A stretch of DNA of 64,000 nucleotides from Acinetobacter pragensis (GCF_001605895.1 NZ_LUAW01000013.1:133170-197169); one strand, 5' to 3'; positions 19,473 to 29,307 are shown, numbered from the stretch's first letter. Numbers and translations are program-made. The notes: generated from the letters alone by a model not told the origin.

Positions 19473-21629
19473 ATGCCTCCATCTTTAAAGCCCGCCTTCA
19501 AGCTGTCTCTGATCAGCTTCGCCATTTTAACCGCACAGCAAACTTTCGCAGACGATCTGCAGCAGCTGCCGACCATTGCTATTTCTGTCGAGGCGCAGCA
19601 AACAGAGCAAACCTCTGAACAAAGCAAAGCTTATATCATCCAAAAATCTGCCACCGCATCCAAACTCAACATTCCGCTGAAAGAAACGCCGCAAACGGTC
19701 AACGTTGTGACGCGTCAGCAGCTGGATGACTTTGCACTGAATAATACCCGCGATGTGCTTCGCAATACACCTGGGGTGATTGTCAGCAATCAGGAAACTG
19801 ACCGGACTTCCTATCTTGCGCGCGGCTTTGAAATTTCAAATATTATGGTTGATGGGGTCGGTTTTCCTTTAGAAAGCTATAATTACAATAATGACAATCC
19901 TGACAGTTTCTTATTTGACCGTGTAGAAGTGGTGAAAGGCGCTGATGCTTTAAATAATGGCATTGGCGACCCAGGCGCCAGCATCAACATGATTCGGAAG
20001 CGTCCTACTCAGGATCTGCAGGCGTCCTTCAACGCCAGCTACGGCTCATGGAATACACAGCGCTACGAAGCGGATGCATCTTCTGCCCTCACTCAGGATG
20101 GCAAGATCCGCGGACGGGTGTTTGGCTATCAGCAAACTGGCGACAGTTATTTAGACCGCTATGCACTGGAAAAGAACGGGTTCGGCGCCGTCATTGAAGC
20201 AGATTTAACAGATACGACACTCCTGACTGCCGGCTATACAGAAACCAACAACAAGGCAAATGGCAATAACTGGGGAGCCAACCCATTAATCAGCACCGAA
20301 GGCGAACAGTTAAGCTACTCCCGAAATTACAGCTTCAGCCCAAACTGGACCTATTGGGATACCAATATTAAAAACTATTTTGCTGAAGTTGAACAAAAGC
20401 TTGGCGGCGACTGGAAAGCCAAAATCGCATATGATGAAAAGCAGACCACCCGCGATTCGAAACTTTTATTTTTATCCGGCAACCCCGGCGCAGATGGAAC
20501 TTCAGGCATTTATCTATATCCCGGCATATATAAAGATGACAATAAAGCGCGTCAGGCCAGCCTGAATTTCAGTGGTACATACCCACTCTGGGGACAGCGC
20601 CATGAAGCGTCATTCGGCTATTCGTGGGCAGAAAACAATACCAATGAATTAGGCTACGGCGGCAGCTTTTCCAATCATATGACGTCTGATTTAGCGAGCC
20701 TGACACCGGAAGAACCGACATGGGATATGTCAAAAACCAGCGGTGAAATGCATATCAAGCAGAAAAATCAAAGTGTCTATGCCGCAACCCGCCTGCATTT
20801 AAATGATGATTTAAAGCTGCTTTTGGGCGCAAATTATGTACAGTCTGAAAGCAAAGGCAGCAGTTATGGCGTAGATGCCATTTATGATGAAAATAAAGTT
20901 TTGCCTTATGCGGGCCTAACCTATAGCTTCAGTCCCGAATATACAGGCTATATGAGCTATACCTCTATTTTCCGCCCGCAAACCACCAAAGCGCTGGATG
21001 GCAGCATCAACAAACCCATTGAGGGCGAAAGCTATGAAATTGGAATTAAAAGCGCTTGGCTGGATGATAAATTAACCGCGACTATGGCAGTGTTCCGTAC
21101 TGAAGAAAGCAACTATCCGCTGCGAAATTCTGACGGCATTCCGACTTTGCGCAAAACACAAGTCAGCGATCTGCGTTCACAAGGCTATGAATTTGGACTT
21201 GCTGGGCAGCTGACCGATCATTTAAACCTGAGTTTTGGCTTTACCTCGCTCAGTTTGAAAGATCTTATTAATGGCGGAGATGCCCGCACTTTCAACCCGA
21301 CGCAGTCTTTTAATATTTTGACGACCTATCAAGTGCCGCAAATTCCAAAATTGAAACTAGGCCTAGGCGTGCAATGGCAGGACAAAACCTATTTAGATGT
21401 TCCAGAATCCAGCAGCAATGGCGTTGTGACGCAGCAAGCCGGAGTCATTGAACAGGATGCCTACGCTCTGCTGAACTTGATGGCCAGTTATGAACTGAAC
21501 AGCCACATTACCCTGCAGGCGAATGGCAACAACTTAACCAATGAAAAATACTTGTTTAATTTCCCGGATCAGCAAGGCTTTTATGGTGCGCCGGCCAACT
21601 ACAGCGTGGCTGTAAAATTCAAATATTGA
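19473..21629 (+). CDS. TonB-dependent siderophore receptor
   Basis: Outer-membrane receptor of 718 residues. It has a signal peptide (cut after QQTFA, about residue 26) and a plug domain with LKETPQTVNVVTRQQL, LRNTPGVIVSN, YLARGFEISNIMVDGVG and FDRVEVVKGADAL. A 22-strand barrel follows, ending in aromatic F-K-Y as usual. The features are those of the FhuE/FpvA/FoxA ferric-siderophore group. The ligand cannot be read from sequence. The Fur box and the downstream PepSY cassette support an iron role. Confidence 0.93.
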   Translation: MPPSLKPAFKLSLISFAILTAQQTFADDLQQLPTIAISVEAQQTEQTSEQSKAYIIQKSATASKLNIPLKETPQTVNVVTRQQLDDFALNNTRDVLRNTPGVIVSNQETDRTSYLARGFEISNIMVDGVGFPLESYNYNNDNPDSFLFDRVEVVKGADALNNGIGDPGASINMIRKRPTQDLQASFNASYGSWNTQRYEADASSALTQDGKIRGRVFGYQQTGDSYLDRYALEKNGFGAVIEADLTDTTLLTAGYTETNNKANGNNWGANPLISTEGEQLSYSRNYSFSPNWTYWDTNIKNYFAEVEQKLGGDWKAKIAYDEKQTTRDSKLLFLSGNPGADGTSGIYLYPGIYKDDNKARQASLNFSGTYPLWGQRHEASFGYSWAENNTNELGYGGSFSNHMTSDLASLTPEEPTWDMSKTSGEMHIKQKNQSVYAATRLHLNDDLKLLLGANYVQSESKGSSYGVDAIYDENKVLPYAGLTYSFSPEYTGYMSYTSIFRPQTTKALDGSINKPIEGESYEIGIKSAWLDDKLTATMAVFRTEESNYPLRNSDGIPTLRKTQVSDLRSQGYEFGLAGQLTDHLNLSFGFTSLSLKDLINGGDARTFNPTQSFNILTTYQVPQIPKLKLGLGVQWQDKTYLDVPESSSNGVVTQQAGVIEQDAYALLNLMASYELNSHITLQANGNNLTNEKYLFNFPDQQGFYGAPANYSVAVKFKY

Positions 21630-21686
21630 TTCAACTCTGGCCCTGTTCTTTACTCACGGGGCCTATTTATACAGTACAGGTAAGCC

Positions 21687-21965
21687 ATGCATTCCCTCCG
21701 ATATCCTTTAGCCGTTTTATACCGCTTTATTGCTGCGTTTGGCATAGGCTATCTGTGCTGCTATTTTTTAGCGCTCAATCTGACGCTTTTTTTTCATTTG
21801 TATTGGCCTAAAGCGGAATCCATTTATCTGGCGGCCTTTATTGCCTTAATTTTTTATGCCGGTTTTGTCATTTTCGCTTTTTGCACACCGCATCTGAAAC
21901 GGCTCAGTCTATTCAGCTTTGCCTTGCTGCTTGGCCTATTTGCCCTATATCACACCCTAGGTTAA
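21687..21965 (+). CDS. Small inner-membrane protein, DUF3649-like
   Basis: The 92-residue product has three hydrophobic segments (IAAFGIGYLCCYFLALNLTL, AAFIALIFYAGFVIFAFC, SFALLLGLFALYHTL). Size, topology and position directly before a PepSY membrane protein and after a TonB receptor match the DUF3649 iron-uptake accessory family. The gene ends 3 bases before the next start, so they are co-translated. Its exact role is unknown. Confidence 0.78.
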   Translation: MHSLRYPLAVLYRFIAAFGIGYLCCYFLALNLTLFFHLYWPKAESIYLAAFIALIFYAGFVIFAFCTPHLKRLSLFSFALLLGLFALYHTLG

Positions 21966-21968
21966 TTC

Positions 21969-23528
21969 ATGCATAAATCTGTCCGTCAATCTATGGCATG
22001 GCTCCACTCTTGGATAGGCCTGACTTTTGGCTGGCTGCTGTTCGCAATATTTCTGACCGGTTCCGCCACCTATTACCGCCATGAAATCAGCTTATGGATG
22101 CAGCCGCAATTTGCCAGCATGCAGGTTAACCAAGACACAGCCATTCACTCGGCATTTGATTATCTGCAGCGCCATGCGGCAGATGCCAAAAGCTGGTACA
22201 TCGGAGTCGCAAATTCAGATTCGCCAGTGAATAAAATCTATTGGCAAAAAGCAGATGGCGCCTACGAAAGTAAAACGCTGGACGCTGTGACTGGTCAAGA
22301 GTTCAATTTATCAGCCACTCAAGGCGGCGCCTTTTTTTACAGCTTTCACTTTCAGCTGTATGGCCTGCCTTATTTTATTGGCCGGCTCATTACGACTATT
22401 GCGGCCTTTGTCATGCTGATCACTTTAATTTCAGGCATTATTACCCACAAAAAAATTCTGACTGATTTCTTCACACTGCGGGCTTTTAAAGGACAGCGCT
22501 CTTATCTGGACTTTCATAATGTATCGTCGGTGATTGCCCTGCCGTTCTTTCTTACCGTGACATTTACCGGCTTAGCGATCTTCTTCTATATTGTGCTGCC
22601 GCCCGGCATGAAAAAAATGTACCCAGATAATCCTTTTCAGTATTTTGAAGAAATCCGCTCCACTGCCAGCCCCTCGGCAAACAGCAGTACATTAATTAAA
22701 GCCGAGATGCTGCCGGTTCAATATTTCACTCATACGGCTCAGCAGCAATGGGGAAATGTCCCCATTGATAATATCAGTGTCAGCCTGCCGAATACCAAGC
22801 AAGCAAAGCTTAGCATAACTGAACTGGATGACCGCTCCATTACCCGCAATCAAGCGCAAATCAGCTTTGCCGCCGCCGATGGAAAAATACTTGGCGCTAC
22901 GCGCAACACCAGTGCGATTGCGACCTTAAATGCCGGGGTATATGGCCTGCACATGGCGAAATTCGCACAGCCGCTGCTGCGGTTAGGCTTTTTCTTTTCA
23001 GGTATTTTAGGCTGCGCCATGATTGCATCAGGGCTGCTGCTTTGGAGCCTAAAGCGGCAGATGCAGAAGAAAAATGATCGCTTTCATTTAGGCCATTATG
23101 CCGTCAACCGTTTCAATATTGCAGCTGTCATTGGCCTGCCTTGCGCCATGCTGGCGTATTTATACGCTAACCGGCTCATTCAGGTTCAGGCGGGCGGGCC
23201 CAATTATGAAATATATGCATTTTCTGCTGTCTGGCTCGCCAGCTTAATCATCGCGCTGCTCACAGCACAGCGCGCGCTATGGAAAACACAGCTCAAATGC
23301 TTTATTGCGGCGGCGATGCTGTTGCCTATATTCGATGCTGCCTACCTAATGTCAAAGGGTTATATACAGTCGTTTTCGCAATATTGGCTTTTTTTACGTG
23401 TAGACCTGATGATTTTAACTTTTGCGATTCTTGCCCTTTTTCTGCACCAAAAAATCACCCCTATTCAGCAAAAGGCGGTGCATAAAATACGCCTCAAACA
23501 AAACTCAATGCTGAAGGCTTCAAAATGA
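21969..23528 (+). CDS. PepSY-domain iron-uptake membrane protein
   Basis: The 519-residue inner-membrane protein has four to seven membrane segments. The N-terminal motif is WLHSWIGLTFGWLLFAIFLTGS, and later come DFHNVSSVIALPFFLTVTFTGL and a C-terminal bundle of four hydrophobic helices. The PepSY_TM family is widespread in Fur-regulated loci and has been linked to reduction of ferric siderophores in the periplasm. Histidines in membrane segments could bind haem. The gene overlaps the next by 4 bases. Confidence 0.85.
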   Translation: MHKSVRQSMAWLHSWIGLTFGWLLFAIFLTGSATYYRHEISLWMQPQFASMQVNQDTAIHSAFDYLQRHAADAKSWYIGVANSDSPVNKIYWQKADGAYESKTLDAVTGQEFNLSATQGGAFFYSFHFQLYGLPYFIGRLITTIAAFVMLITLISGIITHKKILTDFFTLRAFKGQRSYLDFHNVSSVIALPFFLTVTFTGLAIFFYIVLPPGMKKMYPDNPFQYFEEIRSTASPSANSSTLIKAEMLPVQYFTHTAQQQWGNVPIDNISVSLPNTKQAKLSITELDDRSITRNQAQISFAAADGKILGATRNTSAIATLNAGVYGLHMAKFAQPLLRLGFFFSGILGCAMIASGLLLWSLKRQMQKKNDRFHLGHYAVNRFNIAAVIGLPCAMLAYLYANRLIQVQAGGPNYEIYAFSAVWLASLIIALLTAQRALWKTQLKCFIAAAMLLPIFDAAYLMSKGYIQSFSQYWLFLRVDLMILTFAILALFLHQKITPIQQKAVHKIRLKQNSMLKASK

Positions 23529-23791
23529 AACTAGTCCTAGCCTGCTGCTTGATTTGGATTGCCTTCTATGGCTTTTATACGGTCAGCAGCAAAAAGATTG
23601 CTCAAACCCGTCAGTCTGCGCAAGCTTGGCTTGCCCATAGGCCAAAATGGACTAGAACAGCATCATGCATCAGCCTGATTCTTGCGCTATATCTGCTGTG
23701 CTTAACATTTGGCAGCAGCATCAGTATTGTTGCGCTGTGTATTTTTTCCGCACCGCTGTTATTTCTATTTATTCTCAAGGCCAATCGCTGA
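23525..23791 (+). CDS. Small inner-membrane protein, DUF3325-like
   Basis: The 88-residue product has an N-terminal membrane segment (ACCLIWIAFYGFYTV) and two more at the C-terminal half. DUF3649, PepSY and DUF3325 genes in this order are a known companion set of siderophore receptors. The ATGA overlap with the PepSY gene indicates coupled translation. It is the last gene of the unit. Confidence 0.72.
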   Translation: MKLVLACCLIWIAFYGFYTVSSKKIAQTRQSAQAWLAHRPKWTRTASCISLILALYLLCLTFGSSISIVALCIFSAPLLFLFILKANR

Positions 23792-24154
23792 GCGATTTAC
23801 CTGCTGCAATCTTGCTCCTAAAACCTTAAGGCTTTAGCGCCAAAGAGAAATCAATGCTTAAGGAACTGTACAGAAAATCAATACAGCTGCCTATTGGATG
23901 TACCTGAATTTCAGACGCGAAAAATACTGTATTCTCCCGATCATATGAGCCACAAAATTTTGTAATGAATATCCGCTAACTTTTAAATACTGCAGGCGCT
24001 TAAAGCAGGCCGGGATTTTTGCAAAATGAATCATGAAAAGCAGTATCTGCAATAGCTCTGCTACAGATACTGATCTCATGATGCTGAAATAAATATTACG
24101 CCTAAATCTAATCTCCAGAATGCCAATCTGCGTAATTGCATCGCATTCTGCCCA
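23792..24154. other. Intergenic region with one inverted repeat
   Basis: This 363 bp separates convergent genes. CAGTATCTG (24041-24049) and CAGATACTG (24064-24072) are perfect 9-base arms with a 14-base loop, possibly a transcript end for galD on the minus strand. No gene is seen. Confidence 0.5.
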
Positions 24155-25234
24155 TTAAGGCTGCGGCCAAATTCGTTCAGGAATCATGACAAAACCGTCA
24201 AAAATTGCCCGCGCCGTGCGGATAAAGCCGCAGCCCGTCATATTCAGCTGATCATCCCGCTCTAAAAGCACCGTCAAGCGCCCTTGCGGATGTTCAATAT
24301 CCAAACGCTGCTGCAAATCATTGCAAGTACGCGCAATATCCGCCGCCACAGTGCCTTGAATCAAACAAGCAGCAGCCACACTGGTTGCCCCAAATACGCC
24401 GATGGCCGCATGGCATTTATGCGGAATAAACGTGCGGGTATTAATTGCGCCGCCAGCCAAAGGTGCAGAAATAATGGACATTTTAGGGACGCTTTTTTGG
24501 CTGACATCACCTAAGTTCATTTTTGCGCCTGCAATGAGGCGTATCGCCTCAATACGCGCTTTCAATGCTTGATTGGCATCCAGTTCCTGTTTCGATTCAC
24601 TGCCCTGAATCCCAAAATCTGCTGCCCGAATCAGTACCACAGGCATGCCGTTATCAATACAAGTCACAGGTGTTTCATGAATAACGTCCTGCGCTTGCCC
24701 TGTCGGCAGCAGGCTGCCGCAGGTTGAACCTTCAATATTTTGAAAGTTCAAAATGATTTCTGAAGCAGGCAGCGGCACGCCATCAATAAAAGTTTCCCCA
24801 GCATATTCCAGTTCAGCATTTGGCGTTTGCACTACAACTTCCGCCAGCTGCCCAGTGTTTTGCATAAACACCCGCACCGAAGTCACAGCATCTTCTGGCT
24901 GAACCAAACCGCGCTCTATCGCAAACGGTGCAACACCAGATAAAATATTGCCGCAATTCTGCCCATAATCCACAATCGCCTGATCCACATTAACCTGAGC
25001 AAACAGGTAATTTACATCGGCATCATCACGTTCAGATGGGCTGATAATGGCCACTTTACTGGTTAAGGAATCTCCTCCGCCTAAGCCGTCAATTTGGCGC
25101 GCATCAGGTGAACCCATCACAGCCAGCAAGACCTGATCACGCAGCGCAGAATCTTGCGGCAAATCTGATTCCAGAAAATATGCTCCTTTTGAGGTTCCTC
25201 CCCGCATGAGCATGCACCGTATTTTTGTTTGCAT
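24155..25234 (-). CDS. galD: 4-Oxalomesaconate tautomerase (GalD-like, PrpF family)
   Basis: Converts the keto form of 4-oxalomesaconate to its enol, the substrate of the GalB hydratase. The 359-residue product has the PrpF/diaminopimelate-epimerase-like fold: RGGTSKG at 11-17, DGLGGGDSLTSK at 49-60, and a conserved Cys at C94 in YGQNCGNILSG. PrpF-family members also act in the methylcitrate cycle, but the neighbours make the gallate role much more likely. It is third in galBCD with 2 bases between the galC stop and this start. Confidence 0.88.
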   Translation of the reverse strand: MQTKIRCMLMRGGTSKGAYFLESDLPQDSALRDQVLLAVMGSPDARQIDGLGGGDSLTSKVAIISPSERDDADVNYLFAQVNVDQAIVDYGQNCGNILSGVAPFAIERGLVQPEDAVTSVRVFMQNTGQLAEVVVQTPNAELEYAGETFIDGVPLPASEIILNFQNIEGSTCGSLLPTGQAQDVIHETPVTCIDNGMPVVLIRAADFGIQGSESKQELDANQALKARIEAIRLIAGAKMNLGDVSQKSVPKMSIISAPLAGGAINTRTFIPHKCHAAIGVFGATSVAAACLIQGTVAADIARTCNDLQQRLDIEHPQGRLTVLLERDDQLNMTGCGFIRTARAIFDGFVMIPERIWPQP

Positions 25235-25236
25235 GG

Positions 25237-25950
25237 TTAAGTTTCCATATCTTCCAAGCGGTCTACATAAATCAGCCCTTTGTCTGCCAATCTAGGGCGC
25301 ATTTCATAAATGTCCAAACCGAGTTCGCCCTGTTCCATGCGCACACGTTTCGCTTCTTCTAAGTCCATGCGCTTTTGGCTCAGGATTTGAACATTGGCGG
25401 CATCATTGCGCGGCACGACAACCACGCCGTCATCATCGGCAACAATGGCATCCCCCGGATTTACCAGCTGATCAGCACAGACAATTGGAATATTCACAGA
25501 GCCTAAAGTTTCTTTGACCGTACCTTGCGAATATACCGCCCGTGACCAGACATAGAAGCCCATATCACGCAGCACTTGGCTGTCGCGGATGCCGATATCG
25601 CCGACTAAGCCAATCACACCGCGCGCTTTCATGGAGGTTGCCAGCAAGTCGCCAAAAAAACCGTCCACACAGGGTGATGTAGGCGCAACCACAATAATAT
25701 CGCCAGCTTGGCACTGCTCTACAGCGACATGGAACATCCAGTTGTCGCCCGGCGCAACCGATAACGTTACCGCAGAGCCTGAAATTGACACGCCTTGCTG
25801 AATCGGGCGGATGCGCGGCGCAAGCAGGCCTTTGCGGCCCTGCGCCTCATGCACAGTCGCCACGCCATAAGCTGCCAGTTTTTTTACAGTTTCTGCATCA
25901 GCACGGTCTATATTGCGGACCACGACGCCTTTGCGGCCAAGCTGACTCAT
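25237..25950 (-). CDS. galC: 4-Carboxy-4-hydroxy-2-oxoadipate aldolase (GalC-like)
   Basis: Class II, metal-dependent aldolase of the RraA-like fold. It splits 4-carboxy-4-hydroxy-2-oxoadipate to pyruvate and oxaloacetate, the last step of gallate breakdown. The 237-residue product shows [48 protein letters not shown] (the GD...R metal and substrate site) and [17 protein letters not shown]. It starts inside galB (4-base overlap). Confidence 0.9.
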   Translation of the reverse strand: MSQLGRKGVVVRNIDRADAETVKKLAAYGVATVHEAQGRKGLLAPRIRPIQQGVSISGSAVTLSVAPGDNWMFHVAVEQCQAGDIIVVAPTSPCVDGFFGDLLATSMKARGVIGLVGDIGIRDSQVLRDMGFYVWSRAVYSQGTVKETLGSVNIPIVCADQLVNPGDAIVADDDGVVVVPRNDAANVQILSQKRMDLEEAKRVRMEQGELGLDIYEMRPRLADKGLIYVDRLEDMET

Positions 25951-26687
25951 GCAAGATCCTCCGTTACACGCGGGAAGATGCTTTGATAGCCTTCTGCATA
26001 GACAATATTTTTTGCACTGGTGATGCCGATATTGCGTTTAGCCTGCACACCGCGCTGCAGCGCTACACGGGTATAGTATTCCCAAAGATGTTCCTGCCCC
26101 TGCATGCACTGAATCGCCGCGTATTTTTTATCCCAAACCTCGGTAATGTCTAAAAATACGTCCGGTTTCCAATTGCATTGTTCAGGCTGGTGCGGTTCAA
26201 AGCAGTAAAATGGAGGCGCGCCAATAATTTGCTGACCTGGATTATGGCCTTCAGCCTGAGCAATGATGCGCGCTTCCTGCGCAAGATGCGCCGCGCGCGG
26301 ATGATCATAATTATAAGGGTCATGTAAAGAATGACTTAGCACAAAACTAGGTTGTAATTCGCGGTAGATATCAGCTAGTCTAAAAATAATGTCGCTGTTG
26401 CTCGGCAAAGGGTAATCCCCAAGATTCAGGAATTCAATGCTGGCGCCCAGCGCCTCTGCCGCAGCACGCGCTTCTTGCTCGCGCACTGCTTTGACCTTTT
26501 CTTCGGTCATCCCTGCCTGACGCCATAACTTCGCAGACTCGCCGCGCTCGCCATAAGACAGGCAGACGACATGCATTTTATAGCCGCGCGCTACATGCAG
26601 TGCAATTGCACCGCCTGAGCGCCATACAAAATCTGCCGAGTGAGCGCTGATTACAAGACCTGTTTTGTTAGAAGTATTGCCGTTCAT
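25947..26687 (-). CDS. galB: 4-Oxalomesaconate hydratase (GalB-like, PIG-L/LmbE fold)
   Basis: Adds water to 4-oxalomesaconate to give 4-carboxy-4-hydroxy-2-oxoadipate. The 246-residue protein has the PIG-L deacetylase fold adapted to hydration. The metal-site region reads [16 protein letters not shown] (H16, D19) rather than the AHPDD of true deacetylases, and [18 protein letters not shown] supplies further histidines. The ribosome site is AAGGAGATGATTT. It heads a three-gene operon divergent from the galR-type regulator. Confidence 0.88.
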   Translation of the reverse strand: MNGNTSNKTGLVISAHSADFVWRSGGAIALHVARGYKMHVVCLSYGERGESAKLWRQAGMTEEKVKAVREQEARAAAEALGASIEFLNLGDYPLPSNSDIIFRLADIYRELQPSFVLSHSLHDPYNYDHPRAAHLAQEARIIAQAEGHNPGQQIIGAPPFYCFEPHQPEQCNWKPDVFLDITEVWDKKYAAIQCMQGQEHLWEYYTRVALQRGVQAKRNIGITSAKNIVYAEGYQSIFPRVTEDLA

Positions 26688-26746
26688 AAATCATCTCCTT
26701 TGTACTGAAATGTTCACACGTACAAAATGGAAAAGATAATGACTTT

Positions 26747-26759
26747 ATCCCGCAGGGAT
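26747..26759. promoter_or_regulatory. Candidate dyad in the galB-galR divergent promoter
   Basis: ATCCC-GCA-GGGAT, 35 bp before the regulator start. The 11-mer GAAAAGATAAT at 26730-26740 also recurs inverted upstream of galA (29184-29194). Either may be a regulator contact. Weak evidence. Confidence 0.3.
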
Positions 26760-26793
26760 ATGAGTTTTATTTATATTTTGAAAAAGGATTTTT

Positions 26794-28032
26794 ATGTGCC
26801 CGAACACACATAGCCAGATTAACTTGATGCAGCTGAAGTTCTTTTTAACAGTTGCAGAATTTCAAAATATCTCTAAAGCGGCTGAACATTTATACCGTAC
26901 CCAATCCGCCATTACCCGCGCCATTGCGGATTTGGAAAAACAGCTGAATGCCGAATTGTTTGAACGCCATCATAACGGCGTCATTTTAACTGAAATTGGC
27001 CATCATATTCATGCGCAAGTCAAAAGCGCAATTGAGGAGCTGCGTCAAATTCCGTTACTGGTGCATCAATACAAGCATCAAGGCGCAGCGCCTTCTCAAA
27101 ATATCAATGAGCCCTTCTTTTTATACAACACCCGCCGTTTGGACATTTTTTCGACGCTGTATTTAACCAAAGGCATGAAGAATACCGCGTCTTTGCTGGG
27201 CATTACTCAGCCAGCAGTCAGCGCCTCCGTCAAACTGCTGGAAGAAGCGTTAAATATAGAATTATTTATCCGCACGCCAAATGGCATTAAAGCCACAGAA
27301 ATCTGCGATTTACTGCAGCAAAACATTAAGCGCTGCCTCAATATTATTCATGATGTTCCCAACCAAACCGCAGACTTTATCGGCAAACTGCAGGGAACCG
27401 TCCGGATTGGCGCACTGCCGCTGATTCGAACCTTTCTGCTGCCCAAAGCGATTGCTTCACTTGCGGCTCACTCTCCTGCAATCCGTTTTTTGACCTTTGA
27501 AAATGCCTACGAATCTCTGGTTGCCCAATTGCGTTCAGGCGATATTGATTTTATTGTCGGCGCGCTGCGCCCTCAGCAGCAGTCTTCAGATCTGGACATT
27601 CAGGTGCTGTTTGATGAAAACATGTTTATGGTGGTCCGTAACAAGCATCCGCTGCTGAGAAAAAAAGTGCAGTTCCACGATCTGCTGGAACAGCAATGGA
27701 TTTTGCCCCGCGCTAATTCTCCTGCCCGTCTTTTAATGGAAAATAACTTCCGCAGCTTGAATCTGACACCGCCAGAACCGACCGTGGAAACGGGGGATCT
27801 GGCGCTCAGCCGCGGCCTGCTTTTACAGTCCAATATGGTTGCTGTGGTATCTGAACAGCAGATGAAGCATGAACTTGATCAAGGCCTGATTAAAAAGCTG
27901 CCGTTTGACCTGCAATACACCACTCGGCAAATCGGCATTATTTTCCGCAAAAACAGTATTCAATCCGCCGCCAGCAAAGCGCTCATTGACAGCTTAATAG
28001 CGGTATGCGCCGCAACAGAACCAAGCGGTTAA
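26794..28032 (+). CDS. galR: LysR-type regulator with two HTH domains (GalR-like)
   Basis: The 412-residue protein is about 100 longer than a usual LysR. It has a first HTH at about 12-70 (QLKFFLTVAEFQNISKAAEHLYRTQS..., given as separate motifs LKFFLTVAE and NISKAAEHL) and a second at about 120-180 (RRLDIFSTLYLT, NTASLLGITQPAVSASV). An effector domain follows. The gallate regulator of Pseudomonas is, as I recall, also of this duplicated kind. Divergence from galBCD and position before galA support control of gallate genes. Confidence 0.85.
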   Translation: MCPNTHSQINLMQLKFFLTVAEFQNISKAAEHLYRTQSAITRAIADLEKQLNAELFERHHNGVILTEIGHHIHAQVKSAIEELRQIPLLVHQYKHQGAAPSQNINEPFFLYNTRRLDIFSTLYLTKGMKNTASLLGITQPAVSASVKLLEEALNIELFIRTPNGIKATEICDLLQQNIKRCLNIIHDVPNQTADFIGKLQGTVRIGALPLIRTFLLPKAIASLAAHSPAIRFLTFENAYESLVAQLRSGDIDFIVGALRPQQQSSDLDIQVLFDENMFMVVRNKHPLLRKKVQFHDLLEQQWILPRANSPARLLMENNFRSLNLTPPEPTVETGDLALSRGLLLQSNMVAVVSEQQMKHELDQGLIKKLPFDLQYTTRQIGIIFRKNSIQSAASKALIDSLIAVCAATEPSG

Positions 28033-28153
28033 ATGCAGGCGCTTATAAATAAAATGCATAGCCGTGACCATCAAAGGCATTATCTTTTCCTGCTGAAGCA
28101 GCATAAAACAAAGACGGTATTTACTCATTTGTATTTCTGCGGCAGGACAATGC

Positions 28154-28864
28154 ATGCCTACTCCAATTATTTTTCTTTCCGGCCTGCTTTGCGACCACAG
28201 CATTTGGCGCGCGCAGCAGGATTTTTTTTCTGAACAGTATGACGTTTCTGTATTTTGCTTCCCAGATATCAATTGCATGGAACAAATGGCAAAAAGAGTT
28301 ATTCATCAGCTGCATGCGCCCAGCGTTATTATTGGACACAGCATGGGCGCATGCGTGGCCTTGGAAATCATCCGGCAAGCGCCTGAATTGGTCAGTAAAA
28401 TTGCACTGCTGGATTTCGGTATTCATCCTCAAAAAGCATTAGAGGCAGAAAAACGCTATGCCTTGCTCCGCGCTGCAGAGCAGCATGGAATGGTTTATTT
28501 AGTAGAGCATTGGTTGAAACCGATGATTTATGAAGGAAACCGCTCTAATCCACAGATGTTCGAGCCCATGAAGCAAATGCTTTTACAGCAGACTGCCGGC
28601 AGTTTTGAACAGCAGATTCAAGCGCTACTTAACCGGCCCAATGCAGAACAGGTATTCCGCAGGATTGATGTTCCCCTGTATCTTGGTGTCGGACGCAACG
28701 ATCAATGGAGCACCTTGGAACAGCATGAAAGCATGTGTGTACTGAATCCCGCGGCAGAGTTGCATATCTACGAACATTGCGGCCATATGTCGCCTATTGA
28801 AGCGGCAGATCAGGTAAATATCACATTACAGCATTGGCTAGAGCGCAATCCGCTACAGCGCTAA
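28154..28864 (+). CDS. Alpha/beta-hydrolase fold protein in the gallate cluster
   Basis: The 236-residue cytoplasmic protein shows a full hydrolase triad: S63 in GHSMGA, D183 in GRNDQ and H211 in HCGHMS. The oxyanion motif is near the N-terminus (SGLLCDHS). It lies between galR and galA. It could hydrolyse a gallate ester or a ring-cleavage product, but no such step is needed in the core gallate route. Specificity is not readable from sequence. AGGACAATGC precedes the ATG. Confidence 0.8.
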   Translation: MPTPIIFLSGLLCDHSIWRAQQDFFSEQYDVSVFCFPDINCMEQMAKRVIHQLHAPSVIIGHSMGACVALEIIRQAPELVSKIALLDFGIHPQKALEAEKRYALLRAAEQHGMVYLVEHWLKPMIYEGNRSNPQMFEPMKQMLLQQTAGSFEQQIQALLNRPNAEQVFRRIDVPLYLGVGRNDQWSTLEQHESMCVLNPAAELHIYEHCGHMSPIEAADQVNITLQHWLERNPLQR

Positions 28865-28907
28865 CCATACGGCCTTATTTTAGGTGCAGCGCCCTCTTCT
28901 TTTCATT

Positions 28908-28935
28908 CCAGCAGATGCAAGCATGTATTTGCTGG
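28908..28935 (+). terminator. Possible terminator after the hydrolase gene
   Basis: CCAGCA and TGCTGG arms enclose an ATGC-AA-GCAT stem. ATTTTG follows. The T run is weak. Confidence 0.45.
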
Positions 28936-29307
28936 ATTTTGAAAAACTCAATACAACAATCCTGTGAACTTCTTCATTGCGTTGACCATCATCACTTTTA
29001 ATCATGCTTTATTTCTTTTTATTCGGTATTTAAATCCAGTATTCAAGCACCTTGCAATTTAAGCCGAGTGAATCAATTAAAATTAATTTATTTATTATTT
29101 TCAAATATTTATAATTAAGAAATCATCTTAATGCGAGCCATTCATTCATATAAATAAAAATCATACCTTTACGAGTGAAACGAATTATCTTTTCAGTATA
29201 AAGAAGCATAAAAATGTCATCATGTAATGATCTAGGCAAATGGCTGCTTATACCAAGTGACAGCTCGGGCGCATGAGATCAAGATTTAAAGTTAAGGAAC
29301 AAACTTC
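28936..29307. promoter_or_regulatory. Control region upstream of galA
   Basis: The AT-rich leader of about 370 bp holds the dyad ATTAAGA-AATCA-TCTTAAT (29114-29132, perfect 7-base arms), a good candidate for a LysR-type regulator, and the inverted copy of GAAAAGATAAT at 29184-29194. The ribosome site is AAGGAACAAACTTC. Confidence 0.45.

Noticed and set aside
28033..28233. 66-codon frame between galR and the hydrolase gene
   Set aside because: Overlaps the hydrolase start and has no ribosome site.
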